A stretch of 5,311 nucleotides of DNA from positions 1 through 5,311 of the forward strand of contig CAYOFV010000054.1 in the NCBI GenBank assembly GCA_964403565.1, read 5' to 3'. Each line of letters opens with the position of its first letter. The first letter of the stretch is position 1. The stretch comes from Thioglobus_B sp964403565. GTDB taxonomy: Bacteria; Pseudomonadota; Gammaproteobacteria; PS1; Pseudothioglobaceae. The notes beneath the pieces were generated by a model. That model was not told the DNA's origin, did no database searches, and saw only the letters and a program-made list of their open reading frames with translations. A program made the position numbers and the translations under genes. Of the stretch, positions 1-5,311 are shown in pieces.

Positions 1-4
1 ACAA

Positions 5-28
5 TAAAAAAGCGCCTTGCGGCGCTTT
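5..28 (-). terminator. Intrinsic terminator of the rplU-rpmA operon
   Basis: Read on the minus strand, this is a perfect 8-bp stem AAAGCGCC/GGCGCTTT (plus positions 21-28 and 9-16) closed by a GCAA tetraloop of the stable GNRA class. It is followed directly by a T-rich run ending at the window edge. It begins about 23 nt after the rpmA stop codon. Stem, stable loop and U-tract are all present, so this is a strong Rho-independent terminator for the ribosomal protein operon. It also implies that obgE, which often lies downstream of rpmA, is not simply read through here. Confidence 0.9.
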
Positions 29-51
29 CTTATAAATAATACTGTTTGGTA

Positions 52-309
52 TTACGCTGTTTCGATTGAAACATACTGACGATTAAATTTGCCTTTCTTA
101 GCAAATACAACTTTACCATCTGCTGTTGCAAATAAAGTGTCATCCTTACCTTTACGAACATTTGTTCCTGGGTGAAATTTAGTACCTCTTTGACGCACTA
201 GAATATTACCCGCTAAAACTGCTTGACCACCAAAACGCTTAACACCTAATCGTTTTGATACGGAATCTCTACCATTATTAGTACTACCGCCTGCTTTTTT
301 GTGAGCCAT
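52..309 (-). CDS. rpmA: 50S ribosomal protein L27
   Basis: L27 is a small basic protein of the large ribosomal subunit. Its flexible N-terminal tail reaches the peptidyl transferase centre and helps position tRNA. The 85-residue product has the usual family length and the hallmark N-terminus MAHKKAGGST, followed by GRDS (13-16), KRLGVKRFGGQ (19-29) and VRQRGTKFHPG (38-48). The start is secure: ATG follows AGGAGA (315-320) at good spacing, the clearest Shine-Dalgarno sequence in the window. It is the second gene of the operon, 14 nt after rplU, and is followed by a strong terminator. One minor oddity is Asn at position 12, where Arg or another basic residue is common. The N-terminus has no cleavable Firmicutes-type extension, which fits a proteobacterium. 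Confidence 0.98.
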   Translation of the reverse strand: MAHKKAGGSTNNGRDSVSKRLGVKRFGGQAVLAGNILVRQRGTKFHPGTNVRKGKDDTLFATADGKVVFAKKGKFNRQYVSIETA

Positions 310-314
310 TGTTT

Positions 315-320
315 TCTCCT
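315..320 (-). promoter_or_regulatory. Shine-Dalgarno site of rpmA
   Basis: AGGAGA on the minus strand lies five bases before the rpmA ATG, inside the 14-nt rplU-rpmA gap. It stands out because the other visible genes have weak or no Shine-Dalgarno sequences, so rpmA can recruit ribosomes independently of translation from rplU. Confidence 0.85.
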
Positions 321-323
321 AGA

Positions 324-635
324 TTATGCTTTAATTTTACCGATTTGAATCTCAGTAAACAACTGACGATGACCTTGACGCTTCATTGAGTGCTTACGAC
401 GACGGAACTTGATAATATTTACCTTTTTACCTTTGCCTTGCGCTACAACTTTAGCCTCTACTGATGCTTTAGCAACTGTAGGCGCACCTACTTGAACATT
501 GTCGCCATCAGCAACCATTAGTACTTCTTTAAAAGTTACTTTTTTGCCAATTTCAGTTTCTAATTTTTCAACTTTTAAGGTGTCGCCCTCTTCTACTCTG
601 TATTGCTTGCCACCTGTTTTAATAACTGCGTACAT
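324..635 (-). CDS. rplU: 50S ribosomal protein L21
   Basis: L21 is a primary 23S rRNA-binding protein of the large subunit. The 103-residue product matches the usual proteobacterial length. It starts MYAVIKTGGKQYRVEEGD and carries the C-terminal RNA-binding signature KFRRRKHSMKRQGHRQ followed by FTEIQI. The ATG at 633-635 was chosen because homologues begin exactly at MYAV. The open frame extends four codons further to a TTG at 645-647, but that adds residues not found in the family. The gene heads the rplU-rpmA operon. No convincing Shine-Dalgarno sequence precedes the ATG. The leader is short and very A/T-rich, so initiation may rely on ribosomal protein S1 or on an unstructured leader (inference). 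A minus-strand promoter lies at 671-699. Confidence 0.97.
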   Translation of the reverse strand: MYAVIKTGGKQYRVEEGDTLKVEKLETEIGKKVTFKEVLMVADGDNVQVGAPTVAKASVEAKVVAQGKGKKVNIIKFRRRKHSMKRQGHRQLFTEIQIGKIKA

Positions 636-670
636 AATATTAATCAAATATGTAAATCAAAAAAGAAGCA

Positions 671-699
671 ATTATACCCAAAGCGCTTTGAGATTGAAA
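671..699 (-). promoter_or_regulatory. Predicted sigma70 promoter of rplU-rpmA
   Basis: On the minus strand a consensus TATAAT -10 box (plus 671-676) is preceded, with a 17-bp spacer, by TTTCAA (694-699), a poor -35 match with 3 of 6 bases. Transcription would start near 664 and give a leader of about 29 nt before the L21 ATG. The -10 is convincing and the -35 is weak. The spacer contains the 12-bp palindrome at 679-690. Confidence 0.6.
679..690. promoter_or_regulatory. Perfect 12-bp palindrome, possible operator
   Basis: CAAAGCGCTTTG is a perfect palindrome within the divergent rplU/ppiB promoter region. It fills most of the spacer of the minus-strand promoter and overlaps the -35 box of the plus-strand promoter (688-693). 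A dimeric repressor bound here could block both promoters. The AAAGCGCTTT core with a central CG resembles operators of LacI/GalR-family regulators, but this is only a resemblance. No regulator gene is present in the window, and the palindrome may be fortuitous. Confidence 0.4.
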
Positions 700-717
700 G
701 TAAGTTTTAAGTATAAT
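688..717 (+). promoter_or_regulatory. Predicted sigma70 promoter of ppiB-lpxH
   Basis: TTGAGA (688-693, 5 of 6 to the -35 consensus) is followed after 18 bp by a perfect TATAAT (712-717). Transcription would begin near 724, leaving a leader of about 23 nt before the ppiB ATG. This is the best-matching promoter in the window. Its -35 box abuts that of the divergent rplU promoter, so RNA polymerase footprints at the two promoters would overlap. Confidence 0.7.
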
Positions 718-746
718 TACTATTTTTTTAACTATAAGAAAAGCAA

Positions 747-1232
747 ATGATTATTTTAGAAACAAACATGGGTAATATCTGTATTAATATTGACGAGGAT
801 AAAGCTCCAATTACTGCGAAAAACTTTATTGATTATGTGGAAGATAGTTTTTTCGATGGCACAATTTTTCACCGAGTAATTAAAAACTTTATGATTCAAG
901 GTGGTGGATTTACCGAAGACATGAGTCAAAAACCAACTAAAGCAGAAATTGAAAATGAAGCTGACAATGGTTTAAAAAATGTAAAGTACTCAATTGCTAT
1001 GGCACGTACTATGGCTCCACACTCAGCAAGTTCACAATTTTTTATTAATACTGCTGATAATGGCTTTTTAGACTATCCTGGGCAAGACGGATGGGGTTAT
1101 TGTGTATTTGGTGAAGTTATTGATGGTCAAGACGTGGTTGATAAAATTGGACTTGTTGATACTGGCAATCGTGCAGGGCATGCTGACGTTCCAAATGATA
1201 ATGTAGTTATTGTTAAAGCCTACATCCAATAA
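747..1232 (+). CDS. ppiB: Peptidyl-prolyl cis-trans isomerase B (cytoplasmic cyclophilin)
   Basis: This enzyme catalyses cis-trans isomerisation of X-Pro bonds during protein folding. The 161-residue product is a single cyclophilin domain, close in length to E. coli PpiB (164 residues). Active-site motifs are visible: FHRVI (41-45, catalytic Arg43), FMIQGGGF (48-55, Gln51), MARTMAPHSASSQFFIN (85-101) and GWGYCVFGEVIDG (115-127). No signal peptide is present, so it is the cytoplasmic PpiB type rather than periplasmic PpiA. The ATG was chosen because the domain starts at once (MIILETNMGNI) and a promoter sits about 30 nt upstream. Only a weak A-rich Shine-Dalgarno-like stretch (near 737-743) precedes it. 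The stop lies 3 nt before lpxH, so the two genes are probably co-transcribed. Confidence 0.96.
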   Translation: MIILETNMGNICINIDEDKAPITAKNFIDYVEDSFFDGTIFHRVIKNFMIQGGGFTEDMSQKPTKAEIENEADNGLKNVKYSIAMARTMAPHSASSQFFINTADNGFLDYPGQDGWGYCVFGEVIDGQDVVDKIGLVDTGNRAGHADVPNDNVVIVKAYIQ

Positions 1233-1235
1233 TTT

Positions 1236-1943
1236 ATGACTACTTCGCTAATCATAGCGGATCTCCACCTCATAGCAAATGAGGTGGAAAAAAACCAACT
1301 ATTTGCAAAATTCTGCTCAGAAGTTGCACCAAAATACGATCAGCTTATTATCCTAGGCGATCTCTTTAATACTTGGATTGGTGATGACATCTCTATAGAT
1401 AATTATCAAGATATTGTTAAATCTTTAAAAATACTTAGCAACACAACTAAGATTAAAATCATTACTGGAAATAGAGATTTTCTAATCGGTAAAGAGTTTG
1501 CCAAACAAACTGGTAGTGAGCTTATTTATACACCTTATCTGCTTGAAACAAAATCTAAAGATTATTTGTTAACTCATGGTGACGAGTTGTGCACTGATGA
1601 TGAAGACTATCAACAGCTTAAATCAATACTACAACACCCTATTACTAAATATATATTTCTACACTTACCGAGAAAATTACGTATAAAAATCAGTGGCGGA
1701 CTACGCAATAAAAGTGTTGAAGCTCAAAGATATAAAACACGTGAAATTATGGATGTTAATCCTGATGCGGTCAACAAACTAATGCAAAAATATCCTAAGG
1801 CTGATTTAATTCATGGCCATACTCACAAACAAAATATTCATGCTGGAGAAAAATACAATAGGTATGTTTTAGGAGATTGGAGTTCTAACAAGGGTAGCGC
1901 TATAGCAATTAGCGATAAACTAGACTATCTTGAAATTAGCTAA
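1236..1943 (+). CDS. lpxH: UDP-2,3-diacylglucosamine diphosphatase LpxH
   Basis: LpxH hydrolyses UDP-2,3-diacylglucosamine to lipid X and UMP, the fourth step of lipid A synthesis, acting peripherally at the inner membrane. The 235-residue product is close to E. coli LpxH (about 240). It carries the calcineurin-like metallophosphoesterase metal ligands in order: Asp9 and His11 (ADLHL), Asp42 (ILGDLFNTWIGDD), Asn79 (GNRDF), His114 (THGDELCTDD), and His195 and His197 (HGHTH). LpxH-specific segments are also present: NKSVEAQ (158-164) and IMDVNPDAV (171-179), the latter matching the IMDVN motif of the E. coli enzyme. It starts 3 nt after ppiB with no Shine-Dalgarno sequence, suggesting translational coupling. 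Its last 24 bp overlap the 3' end of the convergent exoribonuclease gene. It shows that the host makes lipid A. Confidence 0.96.
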   Translation: MTTSLIIADLHLIANEVEKNQLFAKFCSEVAPKYDQLIILGDLFNTWIGDDISIDNYQDIVKSLKILSNTTKIKIITGNRDFLIGKEFAKQTGSELIYTPYLLETKSKDYLLTHGDELCTDDEDYQQLKSILQHPITKYIFLHLPRKLRIKISGGLRNKSVEAQRYKTREIMDVNPDAVNKLMQKYPKADLIHGHTHKQNIHAGEKYNRYVLGDWSSNKGSAIAISDKLDYLEIS

Positions 1944-3725
1944 CCTTTCAACTAAATCAACACTTGTAACTTTTAGTTGGATTTGAGAATCTAATTCAGG
2001 AATTTCTTTCATTTTTATCTGCGTCATCATTCCTAATTCTGGCAACATAAACAGAACCTTATCCTTATAAACATCTACTACAGTGCCAGTTCCAGTCCAA
2101 TCTGGATTTTGCTGAAGATATAGACACTTGTAATGATCATTACTAGAGCGAATAGTTTTGCCGATACTTGGTTGTGCTGCATTATTTATACCGATCAACT
2201 CTTTAACTCTGTCTTTACTTAAGGTTGGCTGATTGTTTATAAATAAAGTTAGTTGCTGGTGCGCAAGTAAATCTAAATACCTTCTAAGTGGCGAGGTTAT
2301 GCGAATATATCCCATAAGACCTAAGCCATAATGCAGTAGTGGTTTAGTTGATATAGCTGAGCGCTTAAAACTTTTAGTTGCTTTAAACGATTCAGACAAG
2401 GTTAGGGATTTTTTCCTCTCTAATATTTCGTCAGTAAACTCACCTTCGTCTTGAATAGCATATGGCATAACAATATCATTATCTTGGGCAAATTTACCCG
2501 CTGCTCGCCCTGCCATAACCATTAATTCTGCAACTAATTCACGACTAGCACTAGAAGATTGCTGAAAAATCTCCACTTTATTGTCAATTAATCTAACACT
2601 TACATTGGGTAAATCAAGACTTATAGCTCCATTTTTATCACGATAGGCTAAATGGTTATTGGCTATATCATTTAATTTTTTAAGATCGTTATTGGCACTT
2701 ATCAAACCATCCGCTTCTAGATAAGTAAGTTTACTAACTTTAATTTTAGATTTAATAATTTCGATATTATTAATCTCACCATCATCATATATAAAACCAA
2801 TTGACAATGCGCTAGATGTGTTACTCATACCTAATGCACAATTATTAGTAACGCTAATTGGCAACATATGCAAAATTTGGTCAGGCAAATATAGGTTGGA
2901 CGCTCTCTCTAATGCGTATTCATCTAGCTCTGATCCACTATTAACTACAGTCGCAACATCTGCAATATGAATCCAAACTTTATCGCCATCAATACTTATT
3001 GCATCATCAGCATCGTTTGACCCTTCATTGTCAATTGCATAACTAGCAATATTAGTTAAATCAACTCTATCAACATCTGGGGTTTTTATGTTCATATCTT
3101 CATCTGCTGAGATCTTAAATCTAGCTGGATAAGGATTAAACTCAGGAGTTAAATATTTAAGCTTTAATAGTAATTTATATGCTGATTCTGGAGTGTTTTC
3201 AATCTTTAATGCGGATAATACTTTAGAATGTTTTGATTGATTTAATGCTACTTTTTCAATCTCTTTTATATGTGGCACATCTTCCTTGGTAAAGGTATTA
3301 TTTTTAATATTTTCTATACAACTTTCAAGTAATTTAGCTTCTAATTCTTCTTGATCACGCTTAGCCTGAATCGATTCAACTTGCGAAGTTGGTCGTACGA
3401 ATATCTTATCTTTTTGCCAATAAAAATAAAGACCATCCTCTACTAGTTGATACGTACACCAAGAATTTTGCGGATTGTAATCATTAAAAAGCCACTCAGT
3501 TATCTCCTTGAGAGATAATGAATCCTCCTGAAACTCTTGCAGAATAGAAACATCTGCTTCTATACAAGAATCATTTACTCTTGAAAAATCAGGGTGTAAA
3601 TAGCGAAAATCTTTCTCACGCACTTTGCGCGTAGAGCCATCGGCAAATTCTAAATCGAATTTATGCGTGGTTTGCCCAATAATACGAGCAGGCTTGCCCT
3701 TGTAGGCAACCAGTGAATCAATCAA
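1920..3725 (-). CDS. RNB-domain (RNase II family) exoribonuclease with atypical N-terminus
   Basis: Enzymes of this family degrade single-stranded RNA processively from the 3' end in a metal-dependent reaction. The 601-residue product has a central RNB domain (about 218-495). Its acidic site Asp232, Asp238, Asp240 and Asp241 (DNEGSNDADDA) has the same spacing as the metal-binding aspartates of RNase II. The segments HYGLGLMGYIRI (465-476) and TSPLRRYLDLLAHQ (477-490) match the conserved RNB C-terminal region. A small S1-like barrel follows (about 543-601). The N-terminus lacks a recognisable pair of cold-shock domains. Residues 1-46 look like a small SH3-like barrel, and about 68-115 could form a winged helix, as in the Deinococcus-type RNase II, so I do not assign rnb or rnr. 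The start is TTG (3723-3725): an in-frame TAA lies two codons upstream and the first internal ATG is at residue 211. It begins 13 nt after gcvH, without a clear Shine-Dalgarno sequence. Confidence 0.9.
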   Translation of the reverse strand: MIDSLVAYKGKPARIIGQTTHKFDLEFADGSTRKVREKDFRYLHPDFSRVNDSCIEADVSILQEFQEDSLSLKEITEWLFNDYNPQNSWCTYQLVEDGLYFYWQKDKIFVRPTSQVESIQAKRDQEELEAKLLESCIENIKNNTFTKEDVPHIKEIEKVALNQSKHSKVLSALKIENTPESAYKLLLKLKYLTPEFNPYPARFKISADEDMNIKTPDVDRVDLTNIASYAIDNEGSNDADDAISIDGDKVWIHIADVATVVNSGSELDEYALERASNLYLPDQILHMLPISVTNNCALGMSNTSSALSIGFIYDDGEINNIEIIKSKIKVSKLTYLEADGLISANNDLKKLNDIANNHLAYRDKNGAISLDLPNVSVRLIDNKVEIFQQSSSASRELVAELMVMAGRAAGKFAQDNDIVMPYAIQDEGEFTDEILERKKSLTLSESFKATKSFKRSAISTKPLLHYGLGLMGYIRITSPLRRYLDLLAHQQLTLFINNQPTLSKDRVKELIGINNAAQPSIGKTIRSSNDHYKCLYLQQNPDWTGTGTVVDVYKDKVLFMLPELGMMTQIKMKEIPELDSQIQLKVTSVDLVERLANFKIV

Positions 3726-3738
3726 TTTTTATTAAAGG

Positions 3739-4113
3739 TTAATCTAGAGTTTCTTGATAACTTTCAGCATCCATCAAGTCGTCAATACTATCAGCCTTGA
3801 ATTTAACCAACCAACCATCGTCATAACAACTTGAGTTAACCAACTCTGGCTCATCCTCTAATGCTTCGTTAGCTTCCACAATCTCTAAATCAGCAGGAGC
3901 GTATACCCCACTTGCAGCTTTAACAGACTCAACAACACAAAATTCATCTTCTTGAGATGCTTCATCGCCTTCGCCTGGTAATTCTACAAATACCATATCA
4001 CCCAATTGTGCTTGTGCATGATCAGTAATACCCATGGTGTATGTGCCATCACCATTGTCTAAAATCCATTCGTGGGTTTCGGTGTATTGTCTATCATCTC
4101 TTACTTCACTCAT
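3739..4113 (-). CDS. gcvH: Glycine cleavage system H protein
   Basis: GcvH is the lipoyl carrier of the glycine cleavage system. Its lipoyl arm shuttles the aminomethyl intermediate between GcvP, GcvT and the dihydrolipoamide dehydrogenase. The 124-residue product is slightly shorter than E. coli GcvH (129). It has the lipoylation signature VVESVKAASGVYAP with the modified residue Lys65, plus THEW (13-16), GITDHAQAQLGDMVFVELP (28-46) and ALEDEPELVNSS (84-95). The ATG start fits the family N-terminus. An AAAGGG stretch lies upstream but only 2 nt from the ATG, an unusually short spacing. It follows gcvT after a 148-bp gap and precedes the exoribonuclease gene by 13 nt. The product is very acidic, as expected for H proteins. 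Confidence 0.97.
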   Translation of the reverse strand: MSEVRDDRQYTETHEWILDNGDGTYTMGITDHAQAQLGDMVFVELPGEGDEASQEDEFCVVESVKAASGVYAPADLEIVEANEALEDEPELVNSSCYDDGWLVKFKADSIDDLMDAESYQETLD

Positions 4114-4149
4114 ATCCCTTTACTGCTTCTTTTACTTTTCTGCTGTGTT

Positions 4150-4209
4150 AAATTTTTAAAATATTTAGTCATGTAGGTTTGCTACACTCCCTGCATATTT
4201 TAAAAATTT
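4150..4209. repeat. 60-bp inverted repeat with 15-bp perfect arms between gcvT and gcvH
   Basis: The arms AAATTTTTAAAATAT (4150-4164) and ATATTTTAAAAATTT (4195-4209) are exact reverse complements. The 30-nt interior holds a second small stem, TGTAG/CTACA (4172-4176 and 4182-4186), around a 5-nt loop. The structure could form in either transcript or as a DNA cruciform. In the gcvT-to-gcvH direction no U-tract follows the stem, so it is not a standard terminator. It could be an mRNA-stabilising or attenuating structure, a small palindromic element, or a chance product of A/T richness. No flanking target-site duplication was recognised. Confidence 0.6.
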
Positions 4210-4226
4210 GCCTTGCACAAAAGCAA
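4197..4226 (-). promoter_or_regulatory. Weak candidate promoter for gcvH
   Basis: On the minus strand, TTGCTT (plus 4221-4226) and TAAAAT (plus 4197-4202) are separated by 18 bp and point toward gcvH. The -10 has 5 of 6 consensus bases and overlaps one arm of the inverted repeat. The -35 has only 3 of 6. In such A/T-rich DNA this match may be chance. The 148-bp gap nevertheless leaves room for a separate gcvH promoter. Confidence 0.25.
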
Positions 4227-4261
4227 AATATTTGCAAACTCCTATTTAATAAAAATATTTT

Positions 4262-5311
4262 TTAAACTAATACTTTGCCATTTCTTACAAATGGCGGTTT
4301 GACTATTTTAGCCGAAAGTAATTTATTACGCATTTCAATCTCGCAAGATCCAGTAGTACCCATAGGTACACTAGCAAGTGCGATGGCCTTGCTCATAGTT
4401 GGTGAGAATGTTCCAGAGGTTATCTCCCCATCACCCAAACTAGTAACAACTCTTTGGTGATTGCGAATTACACCTTTGCCTTCAAGCACAAGCCCGACAA
4501 TAGTTTTTTTAACTCCATCATCACGCAGCTTTTCTAACGCCTTACGACCAACAAAATCTCTGTTATTATCATTTAGATCTACTGTCCAAGTTAATGCAGC
4601 CTCAAGTGGTGATGTTTCTTCATTCATCTCTGAACCATATAAACTCATACCTGCTTCTAAACGCAAAGTGTCACGCGCACCTAATCCACAAGGTGTGACT
4701 TGCGCATCAATTAACATTTTCCAGGTAAATTCAGCAGATTTCTCAGGTAGCATAATCTCAAAACCATCCTCACCAGTATAGCCAGTACGTGCAACAAACA
4801 ACTCGCCTAAACTTGCTGCATTAAATGGCTTTAACTCACCAGCAATATCTTCAACGCCAGGTATTGCATCATAAACTTTCTCTCTTGCATTTGGGCCTTG
4901 TACGGCGATCATAGCTAAATCAAGTTTAGGATCAACTTCTACATTAAACTCTCCAACTTGAGAATTAATCCAAGCAATATCTTTTTCTGTAGTTCCAGCA
5001 TTAATAACCATACGATAGTATTTGTCATCAATATAGTAAACAATTAAATCATCTACCACGCCACCTTTATCGTTAAGCATACAACTATAAAGAGCCTTGC
5101 CTTTATCTTTAAGTTTTGCAATATCATTCGCGATTAAAACTCGCAAAAAAGCTTTAGCATCAATACCCTTAAAATCAACCACACTCATATGTGACACATC
5201 AAACATTCCAGCATCTTCACGAACAATATTATGCTCTTGGATTTGCGATCCATAGTTAAGTGGCATCTCCCATCCGCCAAAATCAACCATTTTCCCACCA
5301 GCGTCTACATG
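4262..5311 (-). CDS. gcvT: Glycine cleavage system T protein (aminomethyltransferase), 5' end beyond window
   Basis: GcvT releases ammonia from the aminomethyl group on lipoyl-GcvH and passes the one-carbon unit to tetrahydrofolate, forming 5,10-methylene-THF. Numbering from the Met at 5288-5290, family motifs include DVSHM (31-35), GGVVDDLIVYY (76-86, with the conserved Asp pair of the folate site), RTGYTGEDGFEI (168-179), GLGARDTLRLEAGMSLYG (202-219) and GEITSGTFSPTM (288-299), ending KPPFVRNGKVLV. That Met is not the true start. The frame stays open to the edge and encodes HVDAGGK just before MVDFGGWEMP, which matches the family, so roughly ten N-terminal residues are missing. About 349 residues are visible against about 364 in E. 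coli. Its partner gcvH follows on the same strand. Confidence 0.97.
   Translation of the reverse strand, partial: HVDAGGKMVDFGGWEMPLNYGSQIQEHNIVREDAGMFDVSHMSVVDFKGIDAKAFLRVLIANDIAKLKDKGKALYSCMLNDKGGVVDDLIVYYIDDKYYRMVINAGTTEKDIAWINSQVGEFNVEVDPKLDLAMIAVQGPNAREKVYDAIPGVEDIAGELKPFNAASLGELFVARTGYTGEDGFEIMLPEKSAEFTWKMLIDAQVTPCGLGARDTLRLEAGMSLYGSEMNEETSPLEAALTWTVDLNDNNRDFVGRKALEKLRDDGVKKTIVGLVLEGKGVIRNHQRVVTSLGDGEITSGTFSPTMSKAIALASVPMGTTGSCEIEMRNKLLSAKIVKPPFVRNGKVLV

Noticed and set aside
636..647. Upstream TTG start adding four residues to L21
   Set aside because: L21 homologues begin at MYAV, an ATG sits exactly there, and the extra residues match nothing in the family.
499..750. Plus-strand open frame of 83 codons antisense to rplU and crossing the promoter region
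   Set aside because: It lies mostly opposite the well-supported L21 gene. Its second half is translated A/T-rich promoter sequence, and it shows no recognisable domain.
4114..4261. Glycine riboswitch in the gcvT-gcvH gap
   Set aside because: Glycine riboswitches normally precede the first gcv gene. This gap is almost all A/T and I could not find the conserved G-rich aptamer core. The region upstream of gcvT, where one might be, lies outside the window.
4223..4262. Short palindromes such as TTTGCAAA (4231-4238) and AAAAATATTTTT (4251-4262) just after gcvT, as a gcvT terminator
   Set aside because: The stems are short or have no loop, are nearly pure A/T, and lack a stem plus U-tract arrangement on the minus strand. 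They look like background composition.
4275..4781. Two plus-strand open frames (61 and 106 codons) antisense to gcvT
   Set aside because: Both are entirely opposite conserved gcvT coding sequence, have Ser/Pro-rich shadow-like translations, and show no family resemblance or ribosome site.
1..5311. Mobile elements, CRISPR arrays, tRNA or rRNA genes, toxin-antitoxin or defence systems
   Set aside because: No repeats with regular spacing, transposase or integrase motifs, cloverleaf patterns or small gene pairs were seen. Coding density is high and all long frames match core housekeeping families.

Overview
The window is a compact, AT-rich stretch of bacterial chromosome made up of ordinary core genes. 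PpiB, LpxH, L21, L27 and GcvH all resemble their gammaproteobacterial counterparts. LpxH implies a lipid A-bearing Gram-negative envelope. Low GC plus this gene content would suit a free-living or symbiotic member of the SUP05/Thioglobus-type gammaproteobacteria. That placement is inference from memory of protein style, not a database match.

Layout. On the minus strand at the left edge is the ribosomal protein operon rplU-rpmA (L21 then L27), closed by a clear intrinsic terminator at 5-28. A divergent intergenic region (636-746) holds back-to-back promoters with TATAAT -10 boxes on both strands and a perfect 12-bp palindrome between them. On the plus strand, ppiB (cytoplasmic cyclophilin) and lpxH (lipid A pathway UDP-2,3-diacylglucosamine pyrophosphatase) form a tight pair only 3 nt apart. 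From the right edge, on the minus strand, run gcvT (5' end cut by the window edge), gcvH, and an RNB-domain exoribonuclease that converges on lpxH and overlaps its 3' end by 24 bp.

How the genes relate. L21 and L27 are 50S subunit proteins. GcvT and GcvH are the T- and H-proteins of the glycine cleavage system, which transfers a methylamine-derived carbon to tetrahydrofolate. GcvP and GcvL are not in the window. The exoribonuclease starts 13 nt after gcvH and is probably co-transcribed with it, although no functional link to glycine metabolism is evident.

No mobile element, CRISPR array, tRNA, rRNA or defence system was seen, and nothing supports a new multi-gene system. The points most worth a second look are the palindrome inside the divergent promoters, a 60-bp inverted-repeat structure between gcvT and gcvH, and the exoribonuclease, whose N-terminus does not look like classical RNase II or R and which appears to start at TTG.
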